Shown: positions 16,918-24,854, numbered from the stretch's first letter. The stretch: 44,257 bases of DNA from Candidatus Bipolaricaulota bacterium (GCA_026414955.1 JAOAIA010000001.1:1-44257); one strand, 5' to 3'. A program made the numbers and translations. Notes: generated by a model from the letters alone, not told the origin.

Positions 16918-18438
16918 TTACCTCCGCGATGAGAATTTTTCGCGCAGACCTCGACGATACAACAATCGAATCGCTTTGGCAACCCAACGCGCGACTCTTT
17001 CGCTATACGGATACCAGAACAATTCACGCTTCAGCCCAAATCTATCTACGACGACCGTCTGCGGCCACGTGAATTGTCGTAGGCCCCATTCTCCGTGACG
17101 GCGCCCCAGCCCGCTCTGCTTGGCCCCGCCGTAGGGCGCTTCGAGAATCGCAAAGTTCGTGATGCAGTCATTGACGCAGACATTGCCCGCTTCTATATGC
17201 CGCGCCAGCTTCACCCCCAAAGATTTGTCTTTGGTAAAGACGCTCGCAGCAAGCCCGTAGATCGAGTCGTTCGCTAGCTGTAAAGCTTCTTCGGCGGAGT
17301 TGACTTTCATAAGGGGGATGACCGGCCCGAACGTCTCTTCCCGCATGATCTGCATTGAATGATCTACGTTGACCAAGACCGTCGGCTCATAAAAAAGCCC
17401 GTCTTTACGCCTTCCCCCGAGGAGAATCTTCGCGCCCTTTTCGACCGCATCGCGAATATGCCGTTCTACGGTCTCCAACTGTTTGGGCATCGTCAACGGC
17501 CCAATGTCGACTTCGCCAAAGCGCTTTTCAGCGCCCTGACGCAGATTCTTCACCTTCTCGACGACTCGGCTGACGAACTCGTCGTAGACCGGCGCTTCGA
17601 CGTAGACGCGCTCCACGGACATGCACATCTGCCCCGCGTTGCTCAGTGCCCCCCAGACGCAGGCGTTCGCGGCGCGCTCTAGGTCTGCGTCTTTCAAGAC
17701 GATCATCGGGTCTTTGCCGCCCAGTTCTAATAATACCGGGATCAGTCGCTGGGCCGCGCGCTCCGCGACTTTCTTGCCCGTTGCGACCGATCCCGTGAAC
17801 GCGATCCCGTCGCAGTGATCTACCAAGGCTGCGCCGGTGTCGCCGTAGCCGCAGAGCGTCTGCAGGACGTTTTCGGGCAAGCCCACTTCGCGAAAGACGC
17901 GCTCGACGAGCAACCCCGTCAACGGCGTATATTCTGACGGCTTCAAAATAACAGTATTGCCGGCGATGAGCGCGGGGACGACGTCGCCCAGTGTCAACGT
18001 GAACGGGAAATTCCACGGCGAGATCACCCCGACGACGCCCAACGGCTGATAGATCACAAAGACGCGCTTAGTCTTCAACAGATGTGGGCTACGGATCTCG
18101 TCTTTAAGATAGCGTTCGGCGTTTTTCGCGTAGTAGCCGAGCAGATCGCAGCAGTAGAAGACTTCGGCGACGAGGGCTTCGGTGCGGGGTTTTCCGGTCT
18201 CTGAGCAGATCGTCTCGATGACGTCGTCGTGGTGGTCTACGATCCAATCGCGGGCGGCGTAGAGATAGCGTGCCCGCTGGGCGACCGAAAACTGACGCCA
18301 CAGTTGGAACGCCTGGCGCGCGCGGCTGACCGCTTCTCCTACGGCTTCCGGTGGTGTGATCGGCACGTCGGCGATCTTTGCTCCGGTTGCGGGGTTGAAG
18401 ACCTCGAGATGCCGTTGTGTGCTTATTGAGATTCCCAT
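16918..18438 (-). CDS. NAD(P)-dependent aldehyde dehydrogenase
   Basis: The 506-residue protein has all landmarks of the ALDH superfamily: PWNFPF with Asn143, LELGGKDP with Glu238 (general base), NAGQMCMSVERVYV with catalytic Cys272, and EETFGPVIP. The C-terminal extension LKRELFWYPYSERVARWVAKAI is longer than in minimal ALDHs and is like some succinate-semialdehyde dehydrogenase homologues. It oxidises an aldehyde to the carboxylate with NAD(P)+; the aldehyde is not identifiable. GAGGGGG precedes the ATG and a promoter lies at 18466-18495. It heads a likely operon with the beta-helix and methyltransferase genes. Confidence 0.93.
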   Translation of the reverse strand: MGISISTQRHLEVFNPATGAKIADVPITPPEAVGEAVSRARQAFQLWRQFSVAQRARYLYAARDWIVDHHDDVIETICSETGKPRTEALVAEVFYCCDLLGYYAKNAERYLKDEIRSPHLLKTKRVFVIYQPLGVVGVISPWNFPFTLTLGDVVPALIAGNTVILKPSEYTPLTGLLVERVFREVGLPENVLQTLCGYGDTGAALVDHCDGIAFTGSVATGKKVAERAAQRLIPVLLELGGKDPMIVLKDADLERAANACVWGALSNAGQMCMSVERVYVEAPVYDEFVSRVVEKVKNLRQGAEKRFGEVDIGPLTMPKQLETVERHIRDAVEKGAKILLGGRRKDGLFYEPTVLVNVDHSMQIMREETFGPVIPLMKVNSAEEALQLANDSIYGLAASVFTKDKSLGVKLARHIEAGNVCVNDCITNFAILEAPYGGAKQSGLGRRHGEWGLRQFTWPQTVVVDRFGLKRELFWYPYSERVARWVAKAIRLLYRRGLREKFSSRR

Positions 18439-18465
18439 ACAGACCCCCTCATATATCTCTGGATT

Positions 18466-18495
18466 ATTCTACACGCTTGCTGGCACGAGCGCCAA
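18466..18495 (-). promoter_or_regulatory. Promoter of aldehyde dehydrogenase gene
   Basis: On the minus strand, TTGGCG (18495-18490), an 18-bp spacer and TAGAAT (18471-18466), 28 bases before the start codon. Confidence 0.5.
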
Positions 18496-18533
18496 GCGAT
18501 TTGATAAAATCTTATCAGGGAAGCCCTCGAGCT

Positions 18534-18614
18534 GTACTTAGAGGCTTTTCGCTCTATGCCCATCCAGACGGGCGCGTAACAGAAGTGCCTCTACATCGTG
18601 AGCGGAGGTGGTAA
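18534..18614 (+). pseudogene. hicA-like toxin relic
   Basis: One frame reads LRGFSLYAHPDGRVTEVPLH then RERRW and a stop. The piece HPDGRVTEVPLH is characteristic of HicA mRNA interferases. In an intact HicA, about ten residues including the GSH catalytic histidine should lie between the GF and the HPDG, and a KRGTLRKIL-type helix should follow. Both are missing here and no HicB is adjacent. Recognition is from memory of the family, so this is tentative. Confidence 0.4.
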
Positions 18615-18621
18615 CTTCAGC

Positions 18622-18975
18622 ATGGCCCGTCGAGATTGGTACTGTGAAGACGTCCTCTCTGGGAAGCTCGAAGTTAAGAAAATCTGGGAAGATGAGCGCG
18701 TGTTAGCGTTCCATCATCCTCACCCTCAAGCTGAGATTCATGTGGTGGTCATTCCCAAGGCTCACGTACCGTCACTTCTAGACCCAATGGCCCTGGATGG
18801 CAAGTTGCTCTCCTCCATGATGCAAGCCGTTCAGCAAGTTGCTCACAAGTTGGGGTTAGATCGAACTGGCTTTTACGTTCGCGCCAATGCCGCAGCGCCC
18901 GACGTTACACCCCACATGCATTGGCATATAGTTGGCCTTAGTAGCCACGATCTTGACAGCAGCTTGCAGAATTGA
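18622..18975 (+). CDS. HIT-family protein (histidine triad hydrolase/transferase)
   Basis: The 117-residue product carries the histidine triad HMHWHIV (His98, His100, His102) and the upstream HIVVIP-like strand EIHVVVIPKAHVPSL expected of the Hint branch. These enzymes hydrolyse AMP-linked substrates such as adenosine phosphoramidates. N-terminal CEDVLSGK resembles the usual CxF/CxIxxG region without a full zinc pair. The ATG at 18622 is chosen, with GGAGG 13 bases upstream; an in-frame GTG at 18598 is possible. The hicA relic ends just upstream. Cytoplasmic. Confidence 0.88.
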   Translation: MARRDWYCEDVLSGKLEVKKIWEDERVLAFHHPHPQAEIHVVVIPKAHVPSLLDPMALDGKLLSSMMQAVQQVAHKLGLDRTGFYVRANAAAPDVTPHMHWHIVGLSSHDLDSSLQN

Positions 18976-19188
18976 TAGAGTGTTCTCACACCTTCGCGCA
19001 GTGGACCCTTGATGCGCGTTGTGATTCTTAAGTCTTGCGACTGCCCACGCGCACGCGATTCTCGACTCCATTCCTATCCCGCAGGCGCTAGCTGAGCTGT
19101 GGACAAGAACGTCGGAGCGGTAGGGTGTGGTTGAACAGGTGGAGAAGATCGGCGACACGCTACGAGCTACCGGGCACCCCTAATGATA
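18976..19188. other. Gap without a convincing gene
   Basis: I see no complete gene. Short open stretches on both strands (for example VVEQVEKIGDTLRATG ending near 19183 on the plus strand) look like decayed coding sequence but match nothing I can name. Confidence 0.4.
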
Positions 19189-19264
19189 TGGTGCCGAGGG
19201 GCGGACTCGAACCGCCGACACCAGGATTTTCAGTCCTGTGCTCTACCAACTGAGCTACCTCGGC
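19189..19264 (-). tRNA. tRNA-Phe(GAA)
   Basis: On the minus strand the acceptor is GCCGAGG/CCTCGGC with discriminator A and encoded CCA (19191-19189). The anticodon stem is CAGGA/TCCTG with loop CTGAAAA, hence anticodon GAA. It is downstream of tRNA-Asp and probably shares its promoter. Confidence 0.95.
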
Positions 19265-19285
19265 AAGCTTCGCTTGACGTTCATC

Positions 19286-19333
19286 TTTGCCGGCTGCAAG
19301 CCGGCAAAGGCGAACAGTCCAGACGAAGTCTGG
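19286..19333. repeat. Two-hairpin repeat between tRNA genes
   Basis: TTTGCCGGC/GCCGGCAAA stem-loop followed by GCGAACAGTCCAGAC and a CCAGAC/GTCTGG hairpin. The AAAGCGAACAGTCCAGAC part recurs inside the coding sequence at 36667-36684. Confidence 0.7.
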
Positions 19334-19410
19334 TGGCGGGGATGACGGGATTTGAACCCGCGATCTCTGCCTTGACAGGGCAGCGTGTTAGGCCACTACA
19401 CCACACCCCC
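19334..19410 (-). tRNA. tRNA-Asp(GTC)
   Basis: On the minus strand the acceptor is GGGGGTG/CATCCCC (one G-U), the discriminator is G and CCA is encoded (19336-19334). The anticodon stem CTGCC/GGCAG encloses loop CTGTCAA, hence anticodon GTC. A strong promoter lies 10 bases upstream. Confidence 0.95.
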
Positions 19411-19420
19411 GTGTGTGCAC

Positions 19421-19449
19421 ATTATAACGGCTCTTCCCAAGCTCGTCAA
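19421..19449 (-). promoter_or_regulatory. Promoter of tRNA-Asp/tRNA-Phe
   Basis: TTGACG (19449-19444), 17 bp and TATAAT (19426-19421) on the minus strand. The -35 box overlaps the carB stop codon. Confidence 0.8.
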
Positions 19450-22400
19450 CCGCGCGAACGCAAGTCCCCCACCGCGTATACCTGCAGCGATCCCGCTTTC
19501 AGCGCACCAATTGCCCCTACCAACGCCTGCGCTCCCTCAATAGTGGTCACGGAGGGCACACGATGTTGAACGGCTTCGATGCGGATCAGGGCTTCGTCAC
19601 GATGCGCGCGCTTGCCCGACGGCGTGTTGATAACGAAGTGAATCTGCCCGTGGCGGATCGCGTCGGCGATATGAGGATGGCCCTCGCTCACTTTGTTGAT
19701 GATCTTAACGGCGAGACCCGCGTGGCGCAGGACGTGAGCCGTGCCGCGCGTCGCTACGAGAGAAAAGCCCAGTTCTGTAAGGGCGCGCGCGATGGGCACG
19801 ACGGCGGGCTTGTCGCGGTCGTTAACGCTGATAAACACGGTCCCTTGCGTGGGCAGTCGGCTCTTGAGACTAAGCTGCGTCTTGGCAAAGGCTTCGCCTA
19901 CCGTCTGCCCTGACCCCATCACTTCGCCGGTGCTCTTCATCTCCGGGCCGAGAACAGGGTCAACCAAGAATCGGTCAAATGGGAAGACTGGAGCTTTCAC
20001 GTGGAAGCCCTTCACTCTTGGCTCTTCTGTGAACCCCAGCTCTCTCAGCTTGACCCCAGCCAGCACTTGCGCAGCGATTTTAGCTAAGGGCACGCCCGTC
20101 GCCTTGCTGATGAACGGCACGGTGCGCGACGCGCGCGGGTTCACCTCGAGCACGTATAATGTCTCGTTCTGCACGGCAAATTGAACGTTCATCAGCCCGA
20201 CGACGTGGAGCCGCCGCGCGAGCTTTCTCGTCATAGCACGCACTGCGTCTAAAATCCTTGCGCTGAGCGTAAAAGGCGGGAGCACACAGCAGCTATCTCC
20301 TGAATGAACTCCTGCGCGCTCGATGTGTTCCATAATCCCGCCGATGACACAGTCTTGCCCGTCAGCGACGGCATCAACGTCTAGCTCGATAGCGTCTTGA
20401 AGAAATTCATCAATGAGCACGGGCTGCGCCGGAGAGACGCGCACCGCTTCTTCGATATAGTGCTCTAGATCGCTCTTGTCATAGCAGATGGCCATGGCGC
20501 GTCCGCCGAGCACGTAGCTGGGCCGCACCAGCACTGGGAATCCGAGATCTTCAGCAACGCGAAACGCTTCTTCAGTCGAGAACGCGATGCCACTGTGCGG
20601 GCGCTTCGCGCCGAGTTCGTCCAAAACCAGATTGAACTTCTCGCGATCTTCGGCCAAGTCTATATTTTCTGGGCTGGTGCCCCAGATGGGCACGCCGTGC
20701 TCGTGGAGCTTGAGCGCCAAGTTGAGCGGCGTCTGGCCCCCAAACTGCACGATCACCCCCACGGGCTTCTCGATCTCAATGATATTGAGCACGTCTTCGA
20801 GCGTGAGCGGCTCGAAGTAGAGCTTATCGGACGTGTCGTAATCTGTCGAAACTGTCTCTGGATTGCAGTTGGTCATGATGACTTCATAGCCCAACTCGCG
20901 TAGCGCGAATGCTGCATGGCAACAGCAATAGTCGAACTCGATCCCCTGGCCGATTCTGTAGGGGCCGCCACCGAGGACGATCACTTTCTTCTTCGCTGTG
21001 GGAGCAGCCTCGCACTCATCGGCTTCGTAGGTCGAGTAGAGATAGGGCGTTTGCGCTTCAAACTCGGCCGCGCACGTATCTACTTTCTTGTAGACGGGTC
21101 TTATGCCCCATTGAAGCCGGCAGCGGCGCACGGCGCTCTCGCTGGTGCGCCAAAGCTGAGCCAGACGAGCATCCGAAAACCCGTATCGCTTGGCTGTCCA
21201 CAGTTGCTCTCTCGATATTTTGTCCCAGCCCAGCCGGTGCAGCTCGTTCTCGCAGAGCACGATCTCTTGAATTTGACCCAAAAACCACGGGTCAATCCCC
21301 GTCCAGCGAGAGAGTTTCTCAATCGAAGTCCCGGCTTGCAGCGCTTGATAGATATAGAAGATTCTGTCGGGATTGGGCTTCTGTAAAGATTCGCGCACCA
21401 TCTCGTCGGAGAGCAGGCGCGCTTCCCCCACGCTCAGCCCACTGCGCCCGATCTCCAGCGAGCGCACGGCCTTCTGTAACGCTTCTGTGAACGTGCGCCC
21501 CAGCGCCATCACCTCCCCGACGGAGCGCATCTGCGTCGTCAGGGTCGTGTCCGCGCCGGGGAATTTTTCAAAGTTCCAGCGCGGGATCTTGACAACGACG
21601 TAGTCAATCGTTGGCTCGAAGCTCGCCGGGGTCTTCCTCGTGATATCGTTGGGCAGCTCGTCGAGCGTGTAGCCGACGGCCAATTTAGCCGCGATTTTGG
21701 CGATGGGAAAGCCCGTCGCTTTAGACGCCAACGCCGAGCTGCGGCTGACGCGCGGGTTCATCTCGATGACCAGCATCCGCCCGGTGCGCGGGTGCACCGC
21801 AAACTGAATATTGCTCCCGCCCGTCTCGACCCCCACCGCGCGGATCACGCGGATCGCCCAGTCGCGCATCTTCTGATACTCTCTGTCAGAGAGCGTCTGC
21901 GCCGGCGCCACGGTGATCGAGTCTCCCGTGTGGACGCCCATCGGGTCAAAATTTTCGATGGAACAGATGATCACGACGTTGTCGCGACGGTCGCGCATCA
22001 CTTCGAGCTCGAATTCTTTCCAGCCGATCACGGACTCCTCGATCAAGACTTCGTGCACGGGGCTTAGCTCCAGTCCACGCTGCACGACTGTGCTCAGCTC
22101 TGCCTCAGAATGAGCGACGCCGCTGCCCTCGCCCCCTAGCGTAAACGACGGGCGCACCAAGATAGGGTAGCGCAGCTTCCGCGATAGCGTGAGGGCTTCG
22201 TCGAGAGAGCGCGCCAGCGCCCCCTGCGGGACTTCTAGCCCTGTAGCTTCCATCGTCTCTTTGAAGAGCAGTCTATCTTCGGCGATCTCGATGGCGCGTT
22301 GCTGCGCCCCGATCAGCTCGACGCCGTAGCGCGCCAAGACCCCCGACTTAGCCAGCGCGACCGCGAGATTGAGCGCCGTCTGGCCGCCGACGGTGGGCAA

Positions 22401-22658
22401 GAGCGCATCGGGCTGTTCGCGCGCGATAATTTTTTCTACAATCTCTGGGACGAGCGGCTCGAGGTAGACGCGCGAGGCGCTCTCCGGGTCGGTCATGATC
22501 GTGGCGGGGTTGTTATTGACTAAAATCACGTCGTAGCCCTCTTCGCGGAGGGCTTTACAGGCTTGGCTGCCGGAATAATCAAATTCCCCGGCTTGGCCGA
22601 TGACAATCGGCCCGGAGCCGATCACTAAGATTCTTTTCAGATCAGTGCGCTTTGGCAT
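19446..22658 (-). CDS. carB: Carbamoyl-phosphate synthase large subunit
   Basis: At 1070 residues the protein is the usual full-length subunit. It starts MPKRTDLKRILVIGSGPIVIGQAGEFDYSG and has two ATP-grasp halves, the second recognisable from VIVLGGGPYRIGQGIEFDYCC. A C-terminal MGS-like allosteric domain follows (PTQGTVFISVNDRDK onward). It makes carbamoyl phosphate from ammonia, bicarbonate and two ATP, feeding pyrimidine and arginine synthesis. The start overlaps the carA 3' end by 22 bases, so both are cotranscribed and coupled from the promoter at 23895-23923. The stop overlaps the -35 box of the tRNA-Asp promoter. Confidence 0.98.
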   Translation of the reverse strand: MPKRTDLKRILVIGSGPIVIGQAGEFDYSGSQACKALREEGYDVILVNNNPATIMTDPESASRVYLEPLVPEIVEKIIAREQPDALLPTVGGQTALNLAVALAKSGVLARYGVELIGAQQRAIEIAEDRLLFKETMEATGLEVPQGALARSLDEALTLSRKLRYPILVRPSFTLGGEGSGVAHSEAELSTVVQRGLELSPVHEVLIEESVIGWKEFELEVMRDRRDNVVIICSIENFDPMGVHTGDSITVAPAQTLSDREYQKMRDWAIRVIRAVGVETGGSNIQFAVHPRTGRMLVIEMNPRVSRSSALASKATGFPIAKIAAKLAVGYTLDELPNDITRKTPASFEPTIDYVVVKIPRWNFEKFPGADTTLTTQMRSVGEVMALGRTFTEALQKAVRSLEIGRSGLSVGEARLLSDEMVRESLQKPNPDRIFYIYQALQAGTSIEKLSRWTGIDPWFLGQIQEIVLCENELHRLGWDKISREQLWTAKRYGFSDARLAQLWRTSESAVRRCRLQWGIRPVYKKVDTCAAEFEAQTPYLYSTYEADECEAAPTAKKKVIVLGGGPYRIGQGIEFDYCCCHAAFALRELGYEVIMTNCNPETVSTDYDTSDKLYFEPLTLEDVLNIIEIEKPVGVIVQFGGQTPLNLALKLHEHGVPIWGTSPENIDLAEDREKFNLVLDELGAKRPHSGIAFSTEEAFRVAEDLGFPVLVRPSYVLGGRAMAICYDKSDLEHYIEEAVRVSPAQPVLIDEFLQDAIELDVDAVADGQDCVIGGIMEHIERAGVHSGDSCCVLPPFTLSARILDAVRAMTRKLARRLHVVGLMNVQFAVQNETLYVLEVNPRASRTVPFISKATGVPLAKIAAQVLAGVKLRELGFTEEPRVKGFHVKAPVFPFDRFLVDPVLGPEMKSTGEVMGSGQTVGEAFAKTQLSLKSRLPTQGTVFISVNDRDKPAVVPIARALTELGFSLVATRGTAHVLRHAGLAVKIINKVSEGHPHIADAIRHGQIHFVINTPSGKRAHRDEALIRIEAVQHRVPSVTTIEGAQALVGAIGALKAGSLQVYAVGDLRSRG

Positions 22659-23764
22659 GTTCGGGAGCTTTTTATGAATTCGAAGAACTGATCGAAGAGC
22701 GAGAGCGCGTCATGTGGCCCCGGCGAGGCTTCGGGGTGAAACTGCACCGCGAAGATCGGGAGTTTTTTATGCCGAAAGCCCTCGACCGAGCCGTCGTTGA
22801 GATTGATGTGCGTCAGCTCCAGCTCTGGGGGCAAGTCTTTCAGGGCAAATCCGTGGTTGTGCGAGGTGATCTCGACTCTATGTGTTAGGAGATTCTTGAC
22901 GGGCTGGTTGGCGCCGCGATGGCCGAATTTTAACTTATACGAGCGCGCTCCCAGTGCTAAGCCTAAGATTTGATGGCCCAGACAGATCCCGAAGATCGGG
23001 CAGCGCTCAGACTCTATGAGCTGGCGCGCTGTGCGGATTGCGTCTTTGAGAATAGCTGGATCACCAGGGCCATTGGAGAGCAGAATACCGTCGGGTTTGA
23101 GCCGAAGAATCTGCTTGGCGCTCCAGAACGCTGGGACGACCGTGACCTTTCTCGCTCGTGCGCGCAAGTTTCTGAGAATGTTGCGCTTGACGCCGAAGTC
23201 CACCACAACGATGTGAGACCTCTCCCCCTTCTCTAAAAGGGCAGTAGGCCAAGGGGGTGGGTCTTCCCATTTATACGGCTCGGTGCAGCTTACCCTGTAG
23301 ACCCAGTTCTCTTCAGAGATCGTCGGAGCGCGGCGGGCGCGCTCGACTAATTCGTCGGGATCGCTCTCAAAGCTCGAGAGACACCCGCGCATCGCGCCGC
23401 GCTCGCGGATATGCCTCGTGAGGGCGCGCGTGTCTACCTCGTACAGCCCAATGATCTTGTGCTCTTTGAGATAGCGATCTAAGTCCATCTGGCCGCGCCA
23501 GTTCGAGAAGTTCTGCGCAAGCTCACGCATGATGAACCCGTTCACCCAGGGGCGAGCAGACTCGACGTCTTCAGAATTGACTCCGTAATTCCCGATATGG
23601 GGGTAGGTCATGCAGACGATCTGGCCCGCATATGATGGATCTGTAAGAATCTCTTGGTAGCCGGTCATGGCTGTATTGAAGACGACCTCGCCGCAAATAA
23701 TTCCCTGAGCGCCGCAGGCGCGCCCGTAGAAGATTTTTCCATCTTCGAGGGCTAGGAGTGCCAT
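22637..23764 (-). CDS. carA: Carbamoyl-phosphate synthase small (glutaminase) subunit
   Basis: The 375-residue product starts MALLALEDGKIFYGRACGA. It has the CPSase small-chain N-domain (FNTAMTGYQEILTDPSYAGQIV) and a class I glutamine amidotransferase with Cys261 in GICLGHQ and His343/Glu345 in QFHPEASPG. It releases ammonia from glutamine for CarB. The start at 23764 has GGGGAGGG upstream; 23782 is less likely. Residues about 168-183 (EDPPPWPTALLEKGER) derive from an in-frame palindromic repeat between the N-domain and the amidotransferase domain. A terminator hairpin sits in the leader just before the Shine-Dalgarno, implying attenuation. Confidence 0.97.
   Translation of the reverse strand: MALLALEDGKIFYGRACGAQGIICGEVVFNTAMTGYQEILTDPSYAGQIVCMTYPHIGNYGVNSEDVESARPWVNGFIMRELAQNFSNWRGQMDLDRYLKEHKIIGLYEVDTRALTRHIRERGAMRGCLSSFESDPDELVERARRAPTISEENWVYRVSCTEPYKWEDPPPWPTALLEKGERSHIVVVDFGVKRNILRNLRARARKVTVVPAFWSAKQILRLKPDGILLSNGPGDPAILKDAIRTARQLIESERCPIFGICLGHQILGLALGARSYKLKFGHRGANQPVKNLLTHRVEITSHNHGFALKDLPPELELTHINLNDGSVEGFRHKKLPIFAVQFHPEASPGPHDALSLFDQFFEFIKSSRTCQSALI
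23217..23264. repeat. Palindromic repeat inserted in frame in carA
   Basis: Edges GACCTCTCCCCCTT and AAGGGGGTGGGTC are imperfectly complementary. On the minus strand it aligns with the C45 insert at 3430-3482 (GACC-ACCCCC ... GAGAGGTC). It encodes an interdomain linker. Confidence 0.7.
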
Positions 23765-23782
23765 GAGAACCCTCCCCGGCAC

Positions 23783-23821
23783 AAAAAAAATGGGCCAGTC
23801 CGCCTCTGCGGCGGCTGGCCC
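23783..23821 (-). terminator. Leader terminator (attenuator) of carAB
   Basis: On the minus strand GGGCCAG-CCGCC / GGCGG-A-CTGGCCC forms a 12-bp stem with loop GCAGA and one bulge, followed by A and eight T. It lies about 70 bases after the expected transcription start and about 20 bases before carA. An upstream CCGTG could pair with CACGG at the base of the stem as a competing antiterminator. Regulation is inferred. Confidence 0.75.
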
Positions 23822-23894
23822 GTGAATTCTCTCACCCTACAGATTCGCTGTGGCACGGCTTAAGCCGGATCACCTCACGCACGCGTTGGCCGAA

Positions 23895-23923
23895 ATTATA
23901 GCAAAACGCACACGGGGGGTCAA
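23895..23923 (-). promoter_or_regulatory. Promoter of carAB
   Basis: On the minus strand, TTGACC (23923-23918), 17 bp and TATAAT (23900-23895). Expected start near 23888 gives a leader of about 125 bases. Confidence 0.8.
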
Positions 23924-23949
23924 ATGAACTTGTCCTGTGTTTGTGTTAG

Positions 23950-23981
23950 AGTTTGACTTGGCAGAACAGTCAAACTATAAT
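23950..23981 (+). promoter_or_regulatory. Promoter and operator of RelB-like antitoxin gene
   Basis: TTGACT (23953-23958), 17 bp and TATAAT (23976-23981). A perfect inverted repeat AGTTTGACT/AGTCAAACT (23950-23958, 23968-23976) spans from the -35 to the -10 box. Back to back with the carAB promoter. Autorepression by the antitoxin complex is expected. Confidence 0.75.
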
Positions 23982-24023
23982 CAGCGTTGTGCAGGGCTTA
24001 ACGAGCGAAAGGAGTGTCGGCAA

Positions 24024-24227
24024 ATGCCTGAAACGGTTTTGAATGAAGCACAGACCAAGAACCTACTGCGGCAAGTTCTTGTCGAATTACTTAAAAAGCG
24101 GAGATCAGAATTTCACGAGCTGGTTATTGAAGCAATGGAGGAAGTGGCGTTAGCAAGGGCTATCCGTGCAGGACGAAAGAACGAATTTGTAAGTGAAGAC
24201 GAGATTCGCGCTGCTTTGGAAGCGTAG
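24024..24227 (+). CDS. RelB/Phd-type antitoxin-like small protein
   Basis: The 67-residue product starts MPETVLNEAQTKNLLRQVLVELLKKRRSEF. It is a charged helical protein ending FVSEDEIRAALEA, typical in size and composition of antitoxins encoded ahead of RelE toxins. The ATG at 24024 has AAGGAG upstream; the longer frame from 23937 would include the operator. It overlaps the start of the interrupted relE-like gene. The antitoxin frame itself looks intact. The family name is by context rather than by motif. Confidence 0.7.
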   Translation: MPETVLNEAQTKNLLRQVLVELLKKRRSEFHELVIEAMEEVALARAIRAGRKNEFVSEDEIRAALEA

Positions 24228-24495
24228 CAGGCAAGTTGTTTATGAAGCCACTTTTCTTCGTGACTTAAAAGGCATTCGTAGCAAGAAGGTTCGTCGCCAC
24301 TTGAAGCGAATCATTGATAAGGTCAAAAGGGTTTCAGAACTATCTGACATACCGGGCTTAACGAAACTTCATGGCTATGAGACGTTCTAGCGGATTCGCG
24401 TTGGAGATTATCGGATAGGCGTCGAGATCGTCAAGGGCACGGTCATCTTTGTTCGATTCCTGCATCGGAAAGATATCTATCGTTACTTTCCGTAA
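24193..24495 (+). pseudogene. RelE/ParE-family toxin interrupted by an in-frame TAG
   Basis: The frame from ATG 24193 reads VVYEATFLRDLKGIRSKKVRRHL ... GLTKLHGYETF, stops at TAG 24388-24390, and continues in the same frame as RIRVGDYRIGVEIVKG and FVRFLHRKDIYRYFP to TAA at 24493. The two parts together are a complete RelE fold, including the conserved YRIRVGDYRIG and HRKDIYR segments. The TAG falls where the family usually has an aromatic residue (YYRIRVGDYR), so a single base change explains it. TAG is a normal stop in several neighbouring genes, so readthrough is not expected. Sequencing error remains possible. Confidence 0.82.
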
Positions 24496-24527
24496 ATGTT
24501 GCTCCTAGCGAGAGGAGAGCGTGCCTT

Positions 24528-24752
24528 ATGGTGCGCACGCAGATTAGCTTGACGGAAGAGGAGTATAGGGCTGCTAAGAGAGAAGCTCGCAGGCTTGGTA
24601 TCTCGTTGGCCGAGCTGCTTTGTCGCTCGCTGCGATCCCTGCTTTCCGTGGACGAATCCAAACCCTGGATGCGGTACGCCGGGATGATCGAAACAGGCGA
24701 TAAGACTTCAAGCCAGCGGATCGACGAGGTCGTGTATGGTCAGAAAGATTAG
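24528..24752 (+). CDS. Orphan ribbon-helix-helix antitoxin (VapB-like)
   Basis: The 74-residue protein MVRTQISLTEEEYRAAKREA ... SLAELLCRSLRSLL is a ribbon-helix-helix protein of the type normally followed by a VapC PIN toxin. GGAGAG precedes the ATG. Downstream, ATGGTCAGAAAG at 24735 opens a frame reading MVRKIRLTSILD, which resembles a toxin N-terminus approaching the PIN Asp, but it ends after 12 codons. No PIN domain follows, so the toxin appears lost. The antitoxin may still repress or cross-neutralise. Confidence 0.75.
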   Translation: MVRTQISLTEEEYRAAKREARRLGISLAELLCRSLRSLLSVDESKPWMRYAGMIETGDKTSSQRIDEVVYGQKD

Positions 24753-24826
24753 ACTAACTTCCATCTTGGACTGACCGGGGTCCCCTTGGTCATTCATGAG
24801 TTTTAGCATCTTGTGAGCTTTAACTT

Positions 24827-24854
24827 TCACAACAAATCTCCCAGATCCCCGCAC
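24827..24854 (+). repeat. Direct repeat copy A (rtcA 3'-end fragment)
   Basis: Twenty-five of 28 bases match 25479-25506, which covers the last codons of rtcA. On the minus strand this copy would read AGIWEICCE against AGIWEIRCE in RtcA. Confidence 0.7.

Noticed and set aside
18530..18600. Riboswitch-like inverted repeat (AGAGGC/GCCTCT with inner GCCC/GGGC) before the HIT gene
   Set aside because: The stretch is better explained as HicA-like coding remnant, and no known riboswitch consensus fits.
23822..23888. Short leader peptide (V-R-E-V-I-R-L-K...) in the carAB leader as a classic attenuator
   Set aside because: It has no clear start signal and no run of arginine or other regulatory codons; only the terminator is supported.
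24388..24390. TAG recoding (pyrrolysine or suppressor readthrough) in the relE-like gene
   Set aside because: TAG ends several intact genes in the window and no suppressor or recoding signal is visible; a nonsense mutation is simpler.
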